From Microcaldota archaeon (lineage in GTDB: Archaea; Micrarchaeota; Micrarchaeia; Micrarchaeales; Micrarchaeaceae): a DNA stretch of 64,000 nucleotides. How positions within the stretch are numbered: position 1 is the stretch's first letter; the number at the start of each line of letters is the position of its first letter. The translations under genes and the position numbers were made by a program. A model generated the notes under the pieces. That model did no database searches and was not told where the DNA came from. It saw only the letters and a list, made by a program, of their open reading frames with translations. This document shows, one piece after another, positions 41,388-50,023 of the stretch. The stretch spans positions 18,855 to 82,854 of the forward strand of contig JAJZAJ010000002.1 of assembly GCA_021799475.1 (NCBI GenBank), read 5' to 3'.

Positions 41388-42320
41388 CTACACCTTATAC
41401 AATAGCGGTTTTATCGACCTTTTTATCATTCCCGCCGACTTATTTACCATATCTCTTTCCTTCCTATTCAGCTTAAGCTCTATAATCTTCTCTATACCTC
41501 TCTTTCCTAGTATGACAGGGACGCCCATGAAAATTCCATGCACGCCGTATTCTCCATCAAGATATGCGGAACAGGGGAAAATCCTTCTCCTGTCTTCCAA
41601 TATCGATATTACCATAAGGCTTAGCGACGCCGCCGGGGCATAAAACGCGCTCGAAGACTCGAGTTCTATGATTTCCGCACCAGCATTCCTCGTCCTCTTG
41701 ATTATCTTATCTATCTTCTGTTTCGGCAGCAGTTCCACAAGCGGAATTCCGGCCACACTGCTGTATCTTGGCAGCGGCACCATAAAGTCACCATGGCTTC
41801 CGAGAACTACGGCAAAAACGTCATCGGCTCCAATACCGAGCTCCATAGCAATGAACTCCTCGAACCTTGCCGCATCAAGTATCCCTGCCATTCCAATCAC
41901 TCTGTTCTTTTGGAATTTCGTCACTTTTTTTGCCATGTAGACCATTCCATCCAGCGGGTTGGTAAGTACTATAAGCTTGCAATCCGGCGCGTAACGCGCT
42001 ATCCCCTCGCAAAGAGGCTTTATTATCTCCGCGTTGCTTATCAGAAGGTCGTCTCTCGACTGCCCCGCTTTCCTCTGTACTCCTGCGGTAAGCACAACAA
42101 CATCACTGTTTTTGAGATCCCTTAAATTGCCGGTTCCCGTAATGGATATATCGAACTTTTCAACAGGAGCGCTCTCTTTTATGTCAAGCGCAATGCCCTT
42201 GGCATGCTCCTCTTTCCTGTCCCATAGCACTACATCGCATACTCCTTTAAGCGCGAGTATCTGCGCCAGCGTGCTTCCAACCCTGCCTGCTCCTATTATC
42301 GATACTTTTTTTGATGACAT
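41388..42320 (-). CDS. mdh: Malate dehydrogenase
   Basis: 310 aa, LDH/MDH superfamily. NAD-binding IIGAGRVGSTLAQ; the acidic residue at the end of beta-2 (VVLWDRK) favours NAD. The loop AGVQRKAGQSRDDLL has the Arg residues that select oxaloacetate/malate rather than lactate/pyruvate. Catalytic Asp-His are in GILDAARF and GSHGDFMVPL. It is the first gene of the five-gene operon and supplies oxaloacetate to the citrate synthase encoded directly after it. Confidence 0.94.
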   Translation of the reverse strand: MSSKKVSIIGAGRVGSTLAQILALKGVCDVVLWDRKEEHAKGIALDIKESAPVEKFDISITGTGNLRDLKNSDVVVLTAGVQRKAGQSRDDLLISNAEIIKPLCEGIARYAPDCKLIVLTNPLDGMVYMAKKVTKFQKNRVIGMAGILDAARFEEFIAMELGIGADDVFAVVLGSHGDFMVPLPRYSSVAGIPLVELLPKQKIDKIIKRTRNAGAEIIELESSSAFYAPAASLSLMVISILEDRRRIFPCSAYLDGEYGVHGIFMGVPVILGKRGIEKIIELKLNRKERDMVNKSAGMIKRSIKPLLYKV

Positions 42321-42474
42321 TCAACCCGCTAAAGACAAATACATGATAAGTTTTTAACATTACCGATGAATGATGAGGATTGCAGTGGATGGGGATGATT
42401 GCTTCCAGAATAGGAATCAGCTCTAATATTCGGCACCTGCTATGGATTACGAACTTTTACAGAGGGTTTACTAT

Positions 42475-43869
42475 CTACCGTGCTCCGCATCCTTCACAGA
42501 TAGAAGCAGTTGCATTAATCGCTGTCGTAGAAACGCCATGCTCTATGTTATGCCCGGTACTGTTTCCCGTTGCATTCATAACGATGCCAGCTACAATATT
42601 CATGACGGCATTGCTTATCTCTGTTGCATTGGCGGATACTGCTGCCCCTCCGCCTTCTCTTCCGGTTATTATGCTGTTAATTATTGTGCTTACGGCATTG
42701 CCGATGCTCTCCCGCTCGCTTTCACTCTCGTTTGTCACTATTACAAGACTATTGTTGTAAGATATTATAGAGCTGAACGGCGTGTTGCTGGACTCCTCAT
42801 GTATCATTGCATGCAGATGGCCTTCACGCCCAATGCCTGTCCCGAAACCCCCACCAGCGCTTGCAGTTACGTTTAGCGCAGTATCTTCAGAAACCGGCAC
42901 TTCTCCAGAGTGCATGCTCCCATTAAGATCCATGCCTGAAAGGATATGGCTGTCAAGTTTTCCCTGTTTGTCTACTGTGATTATATCGTTGCTTTCTATG
43001 CTGATCATAGAGTGCTCAAAACCATTCATGTTTATCACAGGAAGCAATATCACTTTTCCGTCTCCGGTAACATGTATTGAGCGGGCAAGGTCAAAATCTA
43101 TGTTTATCCAGCTGTTTCCCGTGCTGTTTGCGCTAGCTCCCGCGCTCGACAATGTATTTTCCGATCCTGATATGTTCAGGTTGCCAAATATCTTGAGAGT
43201 GCCGCTAGGCACAAATACCGCAACCTCATTTCCATTGATTGCTGCTGTTGCATTGGATATTGTCAAAACCAGTTCGTCATAACTGCCAGCAGACAAGTTG
43301 GCTCCAGAGAGCAGCTGCGAGGTATTTCTGAGCTTTACCAGATCGAATGTCTTGCTGCCGTTGAATATGACATACCACTTTCCTGTGGTTGTGCTATGTG
43401 CCTCAAGCTGCGATACCGTTATGTTTACCGATGTTATAGAGGATGCAGTAGGGGCATCGGACAGGCTGAATACAGTAATACCTGATGGCACAGCTCCCGG
43501 TGCCAGCTGTGCCTGTGCCTGTATCACTGAAGGGGAAAAGATTCCTGTGTTAAGAATAAGCGCAATAATCGCAGCTATTACTATGATTATCGGAACGAAT
43601 CGCCATGTGGGCTGCATGGTAATGCTCGGAACCCTGATGGGCTTTTCAGTCTCTCTGCCACCGAATTCATGGGTTGTCTCATAATATTTCCATTTTACTA
43701 CAAAAGGATTCGGAATCAGCCTTATAGCTTTGGCATCAAGCAACTCCTTTATATGCTGGTTGATAGTTGATGGAGCCAGATCAAGCTCTTTCGATATTTC
43801 TGTAAGTGTCATTTTCCTCTTTTTAAGCAGTTCCAGAATCTTTGTCTTAGTATCTCCTGTTTTGCTCAT
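42475..43869 (-). CDS. Membrane-tethered HTH protein with extracellular DUF4382-like domain
   Basis: 464 aa from ATG 43869. Residues ~5-60 are an ArsR-like winged helix (TKILELLKKRKMTLTEISKELDLAPSTINQHIKELLDAK). One transmembrane helix follows at ~92-111 (FVPIIIVIAAIIALILNTGIF). The outer part has a beta-rich DUF4382-like segment (VPSGITVFSLSDAP, VNITVSQLEAHST, SYDELVLTISNA) and a long Ser/Asn-rich low-complexity tail ending in CEGCGAR. An intracellular DNA-binding head and extracellular sensor make a one-component membrane regulator plausible. Probable target: its own promoter, which holds two 11-bp tandem repeats. Confidence 0.8.
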   Translation of the reverse strand: MSKTGDTKTKILELLKKRKMTLTEISKELDLAPSTINQHIKELLDAKAIRLIPNPFVVKWKYYETTHEFGGRETEKPIRVPSITMQPTWRFVPIIIVIAAIIALILNTGIFSPSVIQAQAQLAPGAVPSGITVFSLSDAPTASSITSVNITVSQLEAHSTTTGKWYVIFNGSKTFDLVKLRNTSQLLSGANLSAGSYDELVLTISNATAAINGNEVAVFVPSGTLKIFGNLNISGSENTLSSAGASANSTGNSWINIDFDLARSIHVTGDGKVILLPVINMNGFEHSMISIESNDIITVDKQGKLDSHILSGMDLNGSMHSGEVPVSEDTALNVTASAGGGFGTGIGREGHLHAMIHEESSNTPFSSIISYNNSLVIVTNESESERESIGNAVSTIINSIITGREGGGAAVSANATEISNAVMNIVAGIVMNATGNSTGHNIEHGVSTTAINATASICEGCGAR

Positions 43870-43897
43870 GTTCACACAGAAATATCTGTAAATTTAA

Positions 43898-43940
43898 TGA
43901 TTTAAATACTTCCCAGATATTTCGGTTTCATTTCGGTTTC
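43898..43940 (-). promoter_or_regulatory. TATA box and tandem 11-bp repeats upstream of the membrane HTH gene
   Basis: The minus strand has AGTATTTAAATC at about 43899-43910, then upstream two perfect head-to-tail copies of GAAACCGAAAT (43919-43929 and 43930-43940). Spacing of one helical turn places both copies on the same DNA face, as expected for a dimeric regulator. Confidence 0.6.
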
Positions 43941-43951
43941 CTTCAAGAAAA

Positions 43952-44269
43952 TTATTTTCCTGTATATATAAGCGAGACATGCGGAGACGTTATAGTTGTT
44001 GCAACTAAAGAACCTCCATAGAATGAGATATTGATGCCATCTGCAGCAGCAAGCGCACCAATCGGCATTGCATTGAATTGATACGGACCATTTTCAGAAC
44101 CGTAATAGAAAGAGAAAGCAGAGGCAAGTGCGTCAATCTTCATAGTGTTTAGGTATTGCGTAGAATAAGAACTTGCAATTGCGGAATAATCCGAGTACTG
44201 CAGCGAGAAAGATAGTCCAATAAGGGCCAGTATGGCAGTTATTCCGGCAAGCAATCCGTAGAATGACAT
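43952..44269 (-). CDS. Small membrane-anchored secreted protein (pilin-like operon)
   Basis: 105 aa. An N-terminal hydrophobic helix (LLAGITAILALIGLSFSL) is followed by a small exported Ser/Tyr-rich domain (YSTQYLNTMKIDALASAF...ISFYGGSLVATTIT). No family recognised. It is the last of four genes in the same orientation that all code for an N-terminal hydrophobic helix plus an extracellular domain, which is how archaeal type IV pilin-like operons look. It starts 6 bp after the upstream stop. Confidence 0.65.
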   Translation of the reverse strand: MSFYGLLAGITAILALIGLSFSLQYSDYSAIASSYSTQYLNTMKIDALASAFSFYYGSENGPYQFNAMPIGALAAADGINISFYGGSLVATTITSPHVSLIYTGK

Positions 44270-44275
44270 GTAAGC

Positions 44276-44653
44276 TCAGCTGCAGAGATTTATACATATC
44301 AGCTCCTTTTCTTTCGGAAAGCACTCATAGGTGTATCTGGAGCAGGAGCTGGCATTTCCGTTGTATTCCGTAAGATTCCCGTTTGATATGCTTGAATATA
44401 ATAGGCCATAATATGCGTTGATTGCATGAAGCAGCTGTTGCGTGCACGAAGCGTTGTTGGCGCATGCCTGCATGCTTGTGTTTGCATGCAGCAGTTCATA
44501 AGTATCAAACACAGCACTTCCTTGAATGAATGGTTCCTGCGAGAAGCGCTGGGAGTTGGAATATGTTGATTGGTATATGGGAAGCAAAGCACCAGCCAGC
44601 AAAGAAGCGCAAAATGCCACCTCTAATATTGCAGCTCCTGCCATGAACGTCAT
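44276..44653 (-). CDS. Secreted Cys-containing protein (pilin-like operon)
   Basis: 125 aa. The N-terminal hydrophobic segment (AAILEVAFCASLLAGALLPIY) preceded by few residues resembles a pilin/pseudopilin anchor. The exported part has seven Cys (CANNASCTQQ, CSRYTYECFPKEK, CINLC) likely forming disulfides. Its ATG overlaps the upstream stop by 4 bp. Function unknown; probably a minor subunit of a surface structure. Confidence 0.65.
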   Translation of the reverse strand: MTFMAGAAILEVAFCASLLAGALLPIYQSTYSNSQRFSQEPFIQGSAVFDTYELLHANTSMQACANNASCTQQLLHAINAYYGLLYSSISNGNLTEYNGNASSCSRYTYECFPKEKELICINLCS

Positions 44654-45975
44654 CTTATCTGTATGCTGGAACTTCCTATGTCAATCGTCTGGTTCTTTAC
44701 CATAAACGTATTTGACGGCGCTATATCTATCCCATAACTAAACTGCGAGAAAGGGTTGCATACATAAGCAAGGCCATTAGTGATGCTTATCGCACACCCT
44801 GCGCTTTCAACAGGAGTAGCATTCACAAGCAGGCTCCATTCGTTGTTAGTGCTGTTAATAAGGCTCTTTATCATCTGCAGCGTGCTGTCCGATATCCTGC
44901 TCCTGTTGTATGCTGACATGTCCTGTATCAGCGTGGCAGCTATTCCAGTATAGTTTGAATAATACGTTTTGTTTATCTGATAGAAAGATCCGCTTTTGTT
45001 TAACACGGCTATCATGCTGCCAGGATCAGGAAGATAGCCGTATCCAGATACGTACTGCACAACCGAATTTCCAAAATAACCGCCATTTGCATCCGCCAGC
45101 GCACTGGAATTATCGTTTGATGAAAGATTCGAAGAGAGTTTCAACGTTGAGTTGTATATGGAAACGTGTATGCTGTAATTTCTGCTGAATCTCTGTGATA
45201 CTGTGCTTGCAGATACTGCAGAAGGGACTTCTTTTACGCACATGTACATGTCCCATCCGTTAGCATCCTGCTGATCGCAACCTCCATTTATCACAAATCC
45301 CCATGTGTTGGCTCCGCATTGCTGTGGCTCTGACAGTATCCACCCCCAGAACCAGCTTCTGTATGGACAGTGCAGCCAGACTCCGTATGCACCTATTGGC
45401 TTGAATGCAGAGAAAGGATATATAGCTGATTCACTGTATCTGATTATGCTGCCCTGCAGCTCCTGGCCTGTCTGGTTTGCCGTCCGGTTGCTGTTGGGAG
45501 AAACTGCATCTGTATAGGAAATGGAAGATATTGCGGAAATAATGCTGCCATTTCCGCTTATAATGAGCGCATTGGCAGCCACATCCACACTCCCGGCCGT
45601 CTTAGGAATAAACGATATGTTAAGCAGCCCTAGCCCAAAGACGGTCACGTTGTTGAAAGATCCCGGGCTTATCTCTGCATCAATGGAATTTATGGAAATA
45701 GAGGCGGCCATCGCTCCTTTTGGTAACATAAGTATCAGATAACCCACGTTCGTCCTATTGATAAAAGAAAATTTGGGCAGCTCTAGCGAAATATGTGGCA
45801 CGACTTCCGCAGCCCCCGCGCTGAACGTTATATTCTCCCTACTAAGCGCCGATATGCTGTTTATTGCCTGGTTCTGCGATGCTGCAACATGCATATACAT
45901 CGTTATAGCAACAGAGGCAAGCCCCGCCACCGCGCTCAGTATGATTATGAACTCAATGCTGGATTGAAGTCTCAT
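44650..45975 (-). CDS. Large pilin-like surface protein
   Basis: 441 aa from ATG 45975. The N-terminus MRLQSSIEFIIILSAVAGLA has a short basic head, then SSIEF with a Glu five residues into the hydrophobic helix, closely matching archaeal type III signal peptides cut by a FlaK/PibD-like peptidase. The ~400-residue extracellular part is Ser/Asn-rich with Cys-containing loops (WLHCPYRSWFWGW, PQQCGANTW, GGCDQQDANGW). Probably the main adhesive or structural subunit encoded by this operon. Its start lies within the upstream gene (23-bp overlap). Confidence 0.7.
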   Translation of the reverse strand: MRLQSSIEFIIILSAVAGLASVAITMYMHVAASQNQAINSISALSRENITFSAGAAEVVPHISLELPKFSFINRTNVGYLILMLPKGAMAASISINSIDAEISPGSFNNVTVFGLGLLNISFIPKTAGSVDVAANALIISGNGSIISAISSISYTDAVSPNSNRTANQTGQELQGSIIRYSESAIYPFSAFKPIGAYGVWLHCPYRSWFWGWILSEPQQCGANTWGFVINGGCDQQDANGWDMYMCVKEVPSAVSASTVSQRFSRNYSIHVSIYNSTLKLSSNLSSNDNSSALADANGGYFGNSVVQYVSGYGYLPDPGSMIAVLNKSGSFYQINKTYYSNYTGIAATLIQDMSAYNRSRISDSTLQMIKSLINSTNNEWSLLVNATPVESAGCAISITNGLAYVCNPFSQFSYGIDIAPSNTFMVKNQTIDIGSSSIQIR

Positions 45976-46330
45976 TATAATACACCTGGAGATAGTAAGC
46001 GCTGCCATTTCCAATAACAATCCTTTTTATACAGCCTGCACATGAGGAAACATTCTGCGGGTTAACTGAAAATGGCGTAAGCGTATAAGGGGCTCCGATG
46101 CTGGCGTTGAGCGAAGCTTCTAGTTCTCCCTTCTGCAAACCTCTGCCGTCCAAGGCATACAACGCGCCCTGGACCCTGGACATTTCTATCAGCGAATTCG
46201 AATATGCCGCAAAAACCGAGGACTCGTTGGCCTGCGTGGTATATGTATTGGCGTAATATAGCGTCAGCAGAACGGAATAGAGCATGACAGCAAATATAAG
46301 CTCCAGATTTGCTACAAATCCTTTAGCCAT
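45953..46330 (-). CDS. Pilin-like membrane-anchored protein, first gene of the operon
   Basis: 125 aa from ATG 46330 (MAKGFVANLELIFAVMLYSV). The short N-terminal head, Glu inside the hydrophobic helix and a small exported domain with a CxxC pair (SCAGCIKRIV) suggest a type IV pilin-like subunit. The start is preceded by a GC-rich hairpin at 46348-46371 in the predicted leader, and by a TATA-like TATTAAATATTT near 46432-46443 on the minus strand. Confidence 0.65.
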   Translation of the reverse strand: MAKGFVANLELIFAVMLYSVLLTLYYANTYTTQANESSVFAAYSNSLIEMSRVQGALYALDGRGLQKGELEASLNASIGAPYTLTPFSVNPQNVSSCAGCIKRIVIGNGSAYYLQVYYNETSIQH

Positions 46331-46347
46331 AGAATTCCCGACAGTTA

Positions 46348-46371
46348 GGGCGTGCGTTTCCACGCACGCCC
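46348..46371 (-). promoter_or_regulatory. Leader hairpin of the pilin-like operon
   Basis: GGGCGTGCG, TTTCCA, CGCACGCCC: a perfect 9-bp GC stem 17 bp upstream of ATG 46330, within a predicted ~85-nt leader. Possible RNA thermometer or translational control element. Confidence 0.5.
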
Positions 46372-46557
46372 AGGTGATGCACCCAGAATCCTGAGCGGCG
46401 GTTGAGTCCCGCGAACATATAGTGGAGCAGGAAATATTTAATACTTATGTTTACTTAACTACTTATTCATGTAGTAAAGTATATATATTTAGACTGCAGA
46501 AACCTTATCGCGAAAGCCACGTCGTCCCAACGTGTCATAAAACGGGAAGGTGAGCAC

Positions 46558-46848
46558 ATGGAATCTAGAGTGGAGCGGAAGCTCTGCAGGGAGATAGACA
46601 GGCTGATAGAAGAACGGGACGAGGAATTCCTTTCTTACGTGGGGAAAGAAGAGGAAAAGGAGGTGCGGACCAGGGATATAGAGTTTGCAAAGCAGCTGAA
46701 AGCCCTCATCAACTATTTGGTGACCGCAAGAAAGCTGAGCGAGCTCCGTATGTACAAGTGGTTTGAAAACCATGAATACGGGTGCCGCATCCGCCTTACT
46801 GCGACAGGCATGAAGATAAGCATGTCGAGGAAGGCGCGTTCCGCATAA
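46558..46848 (+). CDS. Hypothetical small charged protein
   Basis: 96 aa. A good AAGGTGAGC ribosome-binding site sits just before ATG 46558, and a TATA box (AAGTATATATATTTAG) lies at 46477-46492. The first two thirds are charged helix (RKLCREIDRLIEERDEEFLSYVGKEEEKE) and the C-terminus is basic (KISMSRKARSA). No family recognised. Promoter and ribosome-binding site make the gene credible; it is divergent from the pilin-like operon. Confidence 0.75.
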   Translation: MESRVERKLCREIDRLIEERDEEFLSYVGKEEEKEVRTRDIEFAKQLKALINYLVTARKLSELRMYKWFENHEYGCRIRLTATGMKISMSRKARSA

Positions 46849-46920
46849 AGTCTCTAGAAGCGAGGGGGTTTCCCCTCTCCCTTTTAAAGCCCGCCGAAGC
46901 CAGGCTGTACAAGGATCAGC

Positions 46921-48678
46921 TCAGCTTTTTCCCTTTGCATGCCTTTTAAGCTCTATTATCTTTTTAAGGAGCAGCTGCTCGTCTTCTCCTAAAAGATGCA
47001 AGAATTCTTTAGTAAGCAGCTTCTCATCAGCGTCAGTGACCCTCGTATATAGAACCTGGTTCTCCCTTACCTGCCTGCCGAAAGTCGGGCCTTCCACCGA
47101 TACCGCAGAGGTTTCTCCTTTCTTCAGAACGCCTATAGGGTTTCCGTCGTTCTGCAGCTCCTTCACCTTGCCAACCACTTCGCCAATTTCGTTTATAAGG
47201 ACATAGCCGGGTTTTACCCTGCCGACCATTACCTCTATTCCGAATACTGCCGGATTGGATGCACGGAAGAGCGCATTCGGCAGCACTTTTATCTGTCCCG
47301 GAAAGACTGTTGTGTTCTCTATCTTTTTTGTTATGTCCTTAGCTCTGTTATCAAGAAGCGCCTTGTAATCATCGATAAGCTTGTAGATTATGTTTCCCTC
47401 TAGTATATTCACGCCGCTGGAGAGTGCGGCTTCCTTCGCATCCTCATCAACTATTACGCTGAAAGCCAGAATAGCGGCTCCTGCAGGATCTGATGCATTG
47501 ACGGTGAAGGCGTCTATAACATCCCTTTTCGTCACATTCCCCAGGCCTTTCTTGCTTATCCCAAGGCCGTCAGATTTTAGCAATCTAGTTATCGCTTCAA
47601 GGCTGCCTATCGAGTCCGTCTTCAGCACAGCACCCTTCTTCTCTGTCTGGAATATATCGCCTATTTCCGTGCTTATCTGGCTTTCATAATCTGGCACCGT
47701 TGTCTGCAATACCGGTGAGCCAGGCATGGCGCCATCAAGGCCCGTGCCGCTTATCTTGATGCCGGTTGCCGCGTGAGCCTCCTTTATAGAATAAAACTTA
47801 GTAGACGACTCGCGGATCTCCTGCAGCTCTTTTGGCTTGAGCAACGCCTTTATCTTTGCTGTCGCTATCCCCTCTTCCGTTGCGAATGCAATAGTGTCAT
47901 TTACCTTGAGGCTACCATCATAGAGTATTACGTCTATCGTCATCCCAAGCCCCTTGACTTCCTTCTTCTCAATGATACTGCCTTTTCCCGGTCCAACTAC
48001 CTCTATCTTCAGCTCAGATTCAAGGAACTTCTGGGAGAGGCCTGTGACGACCATAAGCAGCTCAGCAAGCCCTTCCCTTGTTTTTGCGCTTATAGGGACA
48101 ATTGCAAGCTCTTTCCTGAAATCCTTTACATTGTTGAAGAGCTCAGACGAGAACCCCAGTTCGCTGAGCTTTCCCATAAGCCCATACATCCTGTTCTGGA
48201 ATTCCTGCTGCACATATGAATTCTGATGCTGCATGGATTCCATAACGCTTGTCGTGTTTTGCGGAATCCACCCGGTTATCAGGTCGACCTTGTTGGCAGC
48301 AACGATAAAAGGAGTCTTGTATTCCTTGAGTATGTTGACGGCCTCTATTGTCTGCGGCTCAAACCCTTTGCTCACGTCAACGACCAATATCGCCATGTCC
48401 GCCACGCTCCCTCCTCTTTTCCTGAGGTTTGTAAATGCCTCGTGGCCTGGAGTGTCTATGAACAGCAGGCCGGGGAGCGTTATCTTGGCCCCGGAAGTGT
48501 TAATCATCTTCCCGCATATCTTGTTTATCACGTCTATCGGCACTTCGCTCGCGCCGATATGCTGGGTTATCCCACCAGCCTCTCTTGCGGCTATTGTGCT
48601 GCTCCTTATCGAGTCAAGAAGGGCAGTTTTTCCATGGTCAACGTGACCCATGACCACTATTATAGGCTGCCTTATCAT
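46921..48678 (-). CDS. infB: Translation initiation factor IF-2 / aIF5B
   Basis: 585 aa from ATG 48678. GTPase motifs are G1 GHVDHGKTALLDSIR, G3 DTPGHEAFTNLRKRG and G4 NKVDLITGW. The length without a long N-terminal extension, and the VFPGQIKVLPNALFRAS C-terminal domain, mark the archaeal/eukaryotic aIF5B type. It promotes ribosomal subunit joining. ATG 48678 is preferred because the 14 upstream codons precede the conserved IRQPIIVVMGH start. It is divergent from ndk; a TATA likely lies in the 90-bp interval. Confidence 0.96.
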   Translation of the reverse strand: MIRQPIIVVMGHVDHGKTALLDSIRSSTIAAREAGGITQHIGASEVPIDVINKICGKMINTSGAKITLPGLLFIDTPGHEAFTNLRKRGGSVADMAILVVDVSKGFEPQTIEAVNILKEYKTPFIVAANKVDLITGWIPQNTTSVMESMQHQNSYVQQEFQNRMYGLMGKLSELGFSSELFNNVKDFRKELAIVPISAKTREGLAELLMVVTGLSQKFLESELKIEVVGPGKGSIIEKKEVKGLGMTIDVILYDGSLKVNDTIAFATEEGIATAKIKALLKPKELQEIRESSTKFYSIKEAHAATGIKISGTGLDGAMPGSPVLQTTVPDYESQISTEIGDIFQTEKKGAVLKTDSIGSLEAITRLLKSDGLGISKKGLGNVTKRDVIDAFTVNASDPAGAAILAFSVIVDEDAKEAALSSGVNILEGNIIYKLIDDYKALLDNRAKDITKKIENTTVFPGQIKVLPNALFRASNPAVFGIEVMVGRVKPGYVLINEIGEVVGKVKELQNDGNPIGVLKKGETSAVSVEGPTFGRQVRENQVLYTRVTDADEKLLTKEFLHLLGEDEQLLLKKIIELKRHAKGKS

Positions 48679-48768
48679 AATTACCACTAGGAGCTGGAAT
48701 TGACAGTAGCAATTGCGCATAAATCTTAATAACCCTATCCCTAATATACTGTGCTATAGAGTGGTTGC

Positions 48769-49335
48769 ATGATAGAGAGGACCCTTGTGCTGATAAAACC
48801 AGAAGGCATGGCTCGCGCCCTTACTGGAAAAGTGCTTTCTACTTTTGAAGATGCGGGACTGAAAATTGTTGCCATAAAGACGGTGCGCCCTGATAGGAAG
48901 CTTGCGGAACGCCATTACCCATACACGAAAGAATGGGCTGAAAACGTATGGAGCAACACGAAAAAGGCCAGTGAAGAGCATGGCAACAGATTCGACGAGA
49001 CCGCGGAGCAGACCGGCAGAAGGGTACAGGGTTATCTGATGAATGCGATTACAGGCAAGCCGATAATTGCAATAGTCTTAGAGGGCAATGAAGCCGTTTT
49101 TGTGGCAAGGAAGCTCCTCGGAGCAACAGAGCCCAGGAAAGCGGATCCTTCGTCAATAAGGGGAAGGTATTCATTTGATTCCTATGACATGGCAGACTCG
49201 GCAAAGAGAATAATAAACAATGTCGCACACGCCTCTGGCGACAAGGACACGGCAGCCAAGGAGATAGCAATATGGTTCAGGAAGGACGAAATATTAGAAT
49301 ATGAACGCTGCGATGAACACGTGATGTTCAGTTAG
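48769..49335 (+). CDS. ndk: Nucleoside diphosphate kinase
   Basis: 188 aa. RTLVLIKPEGMARAL starts the ferredoxin-like fold, followed by HYPYTKEW, GATEPRKADPSSIRGRYSFD, and the phosphohistidine site RIINNVAHASGDKDTAAKEIAIWF. It balances NTP pools. The ~40 extra residues relative to the usual ~150 lie mainly in an insertion after the first helices (WSNTKKASEEHGNRFDETAEQ), a variant found in some archaea. The last 4 bp overlap the convergent MIP18-type gene. Confidence 0.96.
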   Translation: MIERTLVLIKPEGMARALTGKVLSTFEDAGLKIVAIKTVRPDRKLAERHYPYTKEWAENVWSNTKKASEEHGNRFDETAEQTGRRVQGYLMNAITGKPIIAIVLEGNEAVFVARKLLGATEPRKADPSSIRGRYSFDSYDMADSAKRIINNVAHASGDKDTAAKEIAIWFRKDEILEYERCDEHVMFS

Positions 49336-49628
49336 ACGCTCCTGTATTTCAGGTCATCGTTCATCATGTCCGGACTCCACATCGGCTCCCAGACAAGATC
49401 GAGGTCTATCTTTCCTATCCCGTTTATCGATTCAAGCCTGAGCTGCACATCTGCAAGTATCACGCTGATGACAGGGCACATGGGACTTGTCATGGTCAAA
49501 GTCACTTTGATGCTGCTGTCTTTCTCTATCGCTATATTGTATATCAGCCCAAGTGACACTATATCGGCATTCAATTCAGGATCGACGCACTTCCCCAGTG
49601 CAGAAAGGACCTCTGCTTTTGTAACCAT
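49332..49628 (-). CDS. MIP18/DUF59 family iron-sulfur cluster assembly protein
   Basis: 98 aa from ATG 49628. ALGKCVDPELNADIVSLGLIYNI and VTLTMTSPMCPVISVILADV are diagnostic; the Cys in SPMCP is the conserved residue implicated in cluster handling. Family members (SufT/PaaD-like) help mature Fe-S proteins, such as aconitase in other organisms. The gene stands alone and converges with ndk. Confidence 0.92.
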   Translation of the reverse strand: MVTKAEVLSALGKCVDPELNADIVSLGLIYNIAIEKDSSIKVTLTMTSPMCPVISVILADVQLRLESINGIGKIDLDLVWEPMWSPDMMNDDLKYRSV

Positions 49629-49680
49629 ATGAACCAATAATATTGCAGTTTCAAGGTATTAAAGCTGAACGGTCATAAGC

Positions 49681-50001
49681 TTAACTATCAGTCTCATCGC
49701 GTAGCATTTCTTCCGCTGCAGCAATCACGGCGATCTTTGCATCAGAATTTTCTGCGCCATAAAACCTGAACGTTCCAAGTATGTCAGGCGATATTTTCCT
49801 GAGCTTCTGCATAAATCCGTCTATGCAATAATCTATCTCGGTATTGTATAGGTTTTGATCTAGCAATCCATCTGAGAGATTACGTTTGAGCCTAGCGATC
49901 CTGTCAAGACGGTCCTTCAGCGTCGGTTGCTGCTCAACTTCGCGTATTATGACATCCTTTGCATACTTCTGCGCAGCCGTAAGGGTTTGTTCCAGTACCA
50001 T
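49681..50001 (-). CDS. Hypothetical helical protein, paralogue of its neighbour
   Basis: 106 aa, all-alpha. RIARLKRNLSDGLLDQNLYNTEIDYCIDGFMQKLRKISPDIL aligns loosely in pattern with the gene at 50024 (NSMFEDGLIQKEEFETRRSELLTWIRKQAPAM), and both end in a helix (AVIAAAEEML / AVLSVATELD). The two are adjacent, same strand and same length, so they look like an ancient tandem duplication. No function can be suggested. Confidence 0.65.
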   Translation of the reverse strand: MVLEQTLTAAQKYAKDVIIREVEQQPTLKDRLDRIARLKRNLSDGLLDQNLYNTEIDYCIDGFMQKLRKISPDILGTFRFYGAENSDAKIAVIAAAEEMLRDETDS

Positions 50002-50023
50002 AAAATCACGAGCTTATCGGTTA

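Noticed and set aside
40918..41643. Plus-strand frame of 241 codons
   Set aside because: Antisense across citrate synthase and malate dehydrogenase.
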